Shown in pieces: positions 61,273 to 64,000 of a stretch of 64,000 nt of DNA. The notes beneath the pieces are model-generated. The model had not been told where the DNA came from and ran no database searches. It saw only the letters and a list, made by a program, of their open reading frames with translations. How positions within the stretch are numbered: the stretch's first letter is position 1; the number at the start of each line of letters is the position of its first letter. The stretch covers positions 205,159 through 269,158 of the forward strand of contig NZ_RBZN01000001.1 of the NCBI RefSeq assembly GCF_003628435.1. The letters are read 5' to 3'. Source of the DNA: Ureibacillus endophyticus. Its GTDB lineage: Bacteria > Bacillota > Bacilli > Bacillales_A > Planococcaceae. Both the position numbers and the translations under genes were made by a program.

Positions 61273-61446
61273 GGAGTTCAAATTTTAACTTGGCAAACAA
61301 GCCCTGGACGCTGAGGGAAGTTTAAAAAGTTAATGAGAGCACCCACCTGCAAGGGTAGTGGGTTCAAAACAACAAGGGTTACGGTATTATCGGGATTCGT
61401 ACCATGCAAAACTCTTCTGTAATTGCAGGAGGGTTTTATTTTTTTG
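61273..61446 (+). ncRNA. ssrS: 6S RNA (bsrA/ssrS type)
   Basis: A gene-free but structured segment between aspS and tcdA, exactly where B. subtilis encodes 6S-1 RNA. It contains the hairpin ACCCAC/GTGGGT and the block AAGGGTTACGG followed by TCGGGATTC, which matches the layout of the known 6S 3' half (CAAGGGTTACAG ... TCTCGGAGATTC in E. coli). It ends in a strong terminator (AAAACTC-TCTG/CAGGAGGGTTTT, 61408-61437, plus T-run). 6S RNA binds sigma-A RNA polymerase and acts as a decoy promoter. No conserved ORF is present. Confidence 0.72.
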
Positions 61447-61491
61447 CTATTTTTCGAACTTTTGTACATCCTAAATAAGCAACAAAGTAAA

Positions 61492-61520
61492 TTTACTTCA
61501 TTATTTCGATATGTTATAAT
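61492..61520 (+). promoter_or_regulatory. Predicted SigA promoter of tcdA
   Basis: TTTACT (61492-61497), a 17-bp spacer, and TATAAT (61515-61520), 36 bp before the start codon. Confidence 0.6.
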
Positions 61521-61556
61521 TCCGAGTAGTAAAATATAGATTGAGAGGCATAAAAC

Positions 61557-62318
61557 ATGTTACATCAGTTTTCTAGAAACGAACTCGCAATTGGTAAAGA
61601 AGGTTTAGAAAAGTTAAAAAATACTACGGTTGCTGTACTAGGTGTTGGTGGCGTTGGTTCTTTTGCTGCGGAAGCATGTGCTAGAAGTGGAGTAGGCCGT
61701 ATTATTTTAGTTGATAAAGATAATGTAGATATTACAAATGTTAATCGTCAATTAGTGGCTTATTTATCGACAGTGGGTAAATCAAAATCTGCTGTGATGA
61801 AAGAGCGTATTGCAGATATTAATCCAGAGTGTGAAGTTATTGATATGCATATGTTTTATACAGAAGAAACATATGAGAAATTCTTTGAACAAGGAATTGA
61901 TTACGTAATCGATGCTTCGGACACTGTTATGTATAAAATTCATTTAATGAAAGAATGTTTGAAAAGAAATATCCCTATTATTTCAAGTATGGGTGCTGCA
62001 AATAAAATGGATCCAACAAGATTCCAAATAGCAGATATTTCAAAAACTCATACAGATCCATTGGCAAAAGTAATACGTACTAAGCTTCGTAAAGAAGGAA
62101 TTCGAAAAGGTGTTACGGTTGTGTTCTCAGATGAGTCACCAATCATCGCTCGTCCAGAAGTAGTGGAACACGTAGGTAACCCTAATGCTCAAATTCGTAA
62201 AGCGAAAATGCCACCATCTTCAAACGCATTTTGTCCTTCTGTCGCAGGCTTAATTGCAGCTAGTTGGGTAATTAACAATATTTTAAAAGATATAAAAATC
62301 ACAAGAGTTCAGAATTAA
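61557..62318 (+). CDS. tcdA: tRNA threonylcarbamoyladenosine dehydratase TcdA (YrvM)
   Basis: E1-like ATP-dependent enzyme that cyclises t6A37 of tRNA to ct6A. The 253-residue protein has the Rossmann ATP motif VLGVGGVGSFAAEACARSG near 28-46, the VDKDNVDITNVNRQL block near 52-66, and a catalytic-cysteine region near CPSVAGLIAASWVI. The place after aspS and the 6S RNA matches yrvM in B. subtilis. Confidence 0.93.
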   Translation: MLHQFSRNELAIGKEGLEKLKNTTVAVLGVGGVGSFAAEACARSGVGRIILVDKDNVDITNVNRQLVAYLSTVGKSKSAVMKERIADINPECEVIDMHMFYTEETYEKFFEQGIDYVIDASDTVMYKIHLMKECLKRNIPIISSMGAANKMDPTRFQIADISKTHTDPLAKVIRTKLRKEGIRKGVTVVFSDESPIIARPEVVEHVGNPNAQIRKAKMPPSSNAFCPSVAGLIAASWVINNILKDIKITRVQN

Positions 62319-62344
62319 CTAACCACCGCAGTCATAATTATATG

Positions 62345-62384
62345 GGAAGGTGCGTCCAAATTAATGGGCGCACCTTTCTTTATA
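62345..62384. terminator. Terminator between tcdA and the chemoreceptor
   Basis: GAAGGTGCG pairs with CGCACCTTTC, with short T-rich flanks. It lies between convergent genes. Confidence 0.75.
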
Positions 62385-62386
62385 CG

Positions 62387-63859
62387 TTATATAGCTTGTA
62401 CACCTTGAATATTGGTTGTTTCATTATATGTTTCCTCTACAAATACAGAAATTTGATTATGTTCTTTATTAACTTCGCTAAGAATGGTGCTCAATTGGTC
62501 AATCGCAGAGGAGCTTTGTTCGATAATTGCTGCAAATTCGTTTGTACTTTCTTGTATAGACTTACTATTATTTTCGATAGTATTTACAGCAAATGTGAAA
62601 TCTTTAATTTCAGTTTGTAATTGTCCCATCGCATGAAACAATTGTGTAAAGGTATTGTTAGATTTTTCAGCTGTTTCGATTTGAGATGAAATACGCTGCA
62701 ACCCGGTAGTCAAATTATGGAGTGTATCTTTGTTGTAACTATTTACTTGATCTAAATTTTCATCAATTTTTACTAAAGTTTGGTCTGTTATATTGGCTAA
62801 TTTTCGTATTTCATCTGCTACTACTGCAAACCCTTTTCCGTGGTCTCCAGCTCTTGCAGCTTCGATAGAGGCGTTTAATGCTAGTAAATTTGTCTGTGTT
62901 GTAATTTTTTGAATGTCTGATGTAAATTGATTTGTTTCTTCAATTTTCTTAGAAAGAAGTAGAAATGTTTCATTTAGTTCATTGAAAAATGATCTAAATG
63001 AGTCAATTTCTATTTTTAGTTGATTCATTACTTCGTTTCCAACTGTTGCACTCTGACTAGCAAGATTGACACTTTTCACAATTTGATTTAGCTGATTTAA
63101 CATAGTTGTTAATTCAGCTGATGTTGCTTCGACACTATTTACTATATTTAAGACATATTGAGATTGACTATGGGAACCAACACTTACTTCGTGAATTGAT
63201 GCGAGCATTTCGCTTTGCGCTCTAGAAGCCTTTGTCATACTTTCAGTAATTGTTTGAAGTTTGGATGTAATTTTTTTAACAGCAATTTCAAGTTGATTGT
63301 GTAAATTTTGTTCTTTAACTGCCATTTCATGGGATGCTAAACTTAAAGATTCGATACTTTCCAATAATCTTTTGTTTTGACGTACTTGCAAAAAGATTGC
63401 GAGACCCATTAAAAAATGAACGACAAATACATTCGCCGGTTCTACCATAAATCCTGTTGTATCAAGGATTACATTAAAAAGTAAACAAATGACAGAACCG
63501 ATAAATCCAACAATAAATATACTCAATTGATTATGAATACTTGCTAAAACTAAAACAAAAAAACTTAGTATGATAGTTGCTAAAGTAACTTTATAACTGG
63601 CGATGGTTCCGAAAACGGTAATGACACCAGAGATTATAACTACATATGGGAAAATCGGACGAATTGTTTCAATTTTATGTTGTATAGCAAAAATAATTAA
63701 AGTAATGAAAACAGGAATAATTAAAGATAGTGCAATTCCGATTGGTCGACCAATGATAAATTGAGCAATGCCTCCTAAATTGGCGGCTAGAGCGTAAACG
63801 ATAATTAAAATCTTATTTTTCGTCTGTAAATCTTTCTTTCTTAACAAGTCAAAATTCAT
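62387..63859 (-). CDS. Methyl-accepting chemotaxis protein with polytopic membrane N-terminus
   Basis: 490-residue signalling protein. The first ~165 residues contain about six hydrophobic segments (e.g. [32 protein letters not shown]) without an extracellular loop large enough to be a ligand domain and without a recognisable HAMP domain. The rest is the coiled-coil MCP domain with the tip [21 protein letters not shown] near 335-355 followed by [12 protein letters not shown]. It probably senses membrane state, energy or a small hydrophobic signal, but the stimulus is unknown. The ATG at 63859 is chosen with GGGGGTGG upstream; a GTG at 63868 overlaps this site. Confidence 0.9.
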   Translation of the reverse strand: MNFDLLRKKDLQTKNKILIIVYALAANLGGIAQFIIGRPIGIALSLIIPVFITLIIFAIQHKIETIRPIFPYVVIISGVITVFGTIASYKVTLATIILSFFVLVLASIHNQLSIFIVGFIGSVICLLFNVILDTTGFMVEPANVFVVHFLMGLAIFLQVRQNKRLLESIESLSLASHEMAVKEQNLHNQLEIAVKKITSKLQTITESMTKASRAQSEMLASIHEVSVGSHSQSQYVLNIVNSVEATSAELTTMLNQLNQIVKSVNLASQSATVGNEVMNQLKIEIDSFRSFFNELNETFLLLSKKIEETNQFTSDIQKITTQTNLLALNASIEAARAGDHGKGFAVVADEIRKLANITDQTLVKIDENLDQVNSYNKDTLHNLTTGLQRISSQIETAEKSNNTFTQLFHAMGQLQTEIKDFTFAVNTIENNSKSIQESTNEFAAIIEQSSSAIDQLSTILSEVNKEHNQISVFVEETYNETTNIQGVQAI

Positions 63860-64000
63860 AAAAGCCACCCCCTGAAAAATTATCGTATTGTCAAAACTTA
63901 TATATATAAATCGCTAATAATCGTTGGTTTTATAGTCTTTTACGCAAAAAAACTTGCCACCCCCTGGATTTTGGTGTTAGTTGAGGTTACCACACACAAA
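63860..64000. other. Upstream region of the chemoreceptor at the window edge
   Basis: No gene is recognised in the last 141 nt. A short CCACCCCCTG motif occurs twice (63865-63874 and 63957-63966), once as the complement of the chemoreceptor's ribosome-binding site. Confidence 0.4.

Overview
The window is about 64 kb of a low-GC, Gram-positive, endospore-forming chromosome. Gene order follows the Bacillus subtilis clpX-lon-engB-hem ... valS-folC-maf-radC-mre-min-spoIVF-rplU-obg-pheA ... ruv-queA-tgt-secDF-recJ-apt-relA-hisS-aspS block. Several B. subtilis genes of that block (lonB, comC, iscS/nadBCA, bofC) are absent from their usual places. Base composition, the SPOCS-domain coat protein and the tandem intergenic repeats suggest a Planococcaceae/Caryophanaceae-type member of the Bacillales (Lysinibacillus/Solibacillus-like). 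That genus-level placement is an inference, not a database result.

Layout. (1) 1-4448: ATP-dependent proteolysis (clpX, truncated at the window edge; lonA) and ribosome assembly (engB). (2) 4793-11270: the heme operon hemAXCDBL, preceded by a PerR-like 7-1-7 palindrome. (3) 11296-11976: five tandem copies of a strongly structured, GC-rich, ~122-nt intergenic repeat. (4) 12025-16552: a SpoVID-like coat protein, a small convergent membrane ORF and T-box-controlled valS. (5) 16587-20732: an unfamiliar cluster with a 592-aa protein carrying paired beta-barrel-like segments, an N-formylglutamate-amidohydrolase-like enzyme, and two convergent, overlapping ATP-grasp ligases. (6) 20824-30751: folC, a SpoIIB-like gene, maf, radC split by a group II intron, then mreBCD-minCD. 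(7) 30966-39238: spoIVFA/FB, the L21 leader with rplU-prp-rpmA, spo0B-obgE-pheB-pheA, a DCC thiol oxidoreductase, niaR and safA. (8) 39240-49654: a coat-type kinase, ruvAB-queA-tgt-yajC, a DUF421 protein, spoVB, comN and secDF. (9) 49803-60918: recJ, apt, relA, dtd, an SH3b/amidase cell-wall hydrolase, and T-box-controlled hisS-aspS. (10) 61237-63859: a probable 6S RNA, tcdA and a membrane-anchored chemoreceptor.

The most striking object is the 1,954-nt group II intron in radC (24133-26086). It lies inside the JAMM metal-binding motif. Its two exon-binding sites pair perfectly with the 5' exon, its domain V is intact, and accurate removal would restore a 231-aa RadC. The open 402-aa intron protein, however, has lost the reverse-transcriptase catalytic motifs (YADD is replaced by FANI, and other RT blocks are deleted or altered) while keeping the maturase region. 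This looks like a splicing-only, immobile intron. Other points of interest are the tandem repeats with compensatory stem changes, a degraded copy of that repeat inside the hisS leader, a SpoIVFB without its CBS domain, and the valS-folC ligase/hydrolase cluster.
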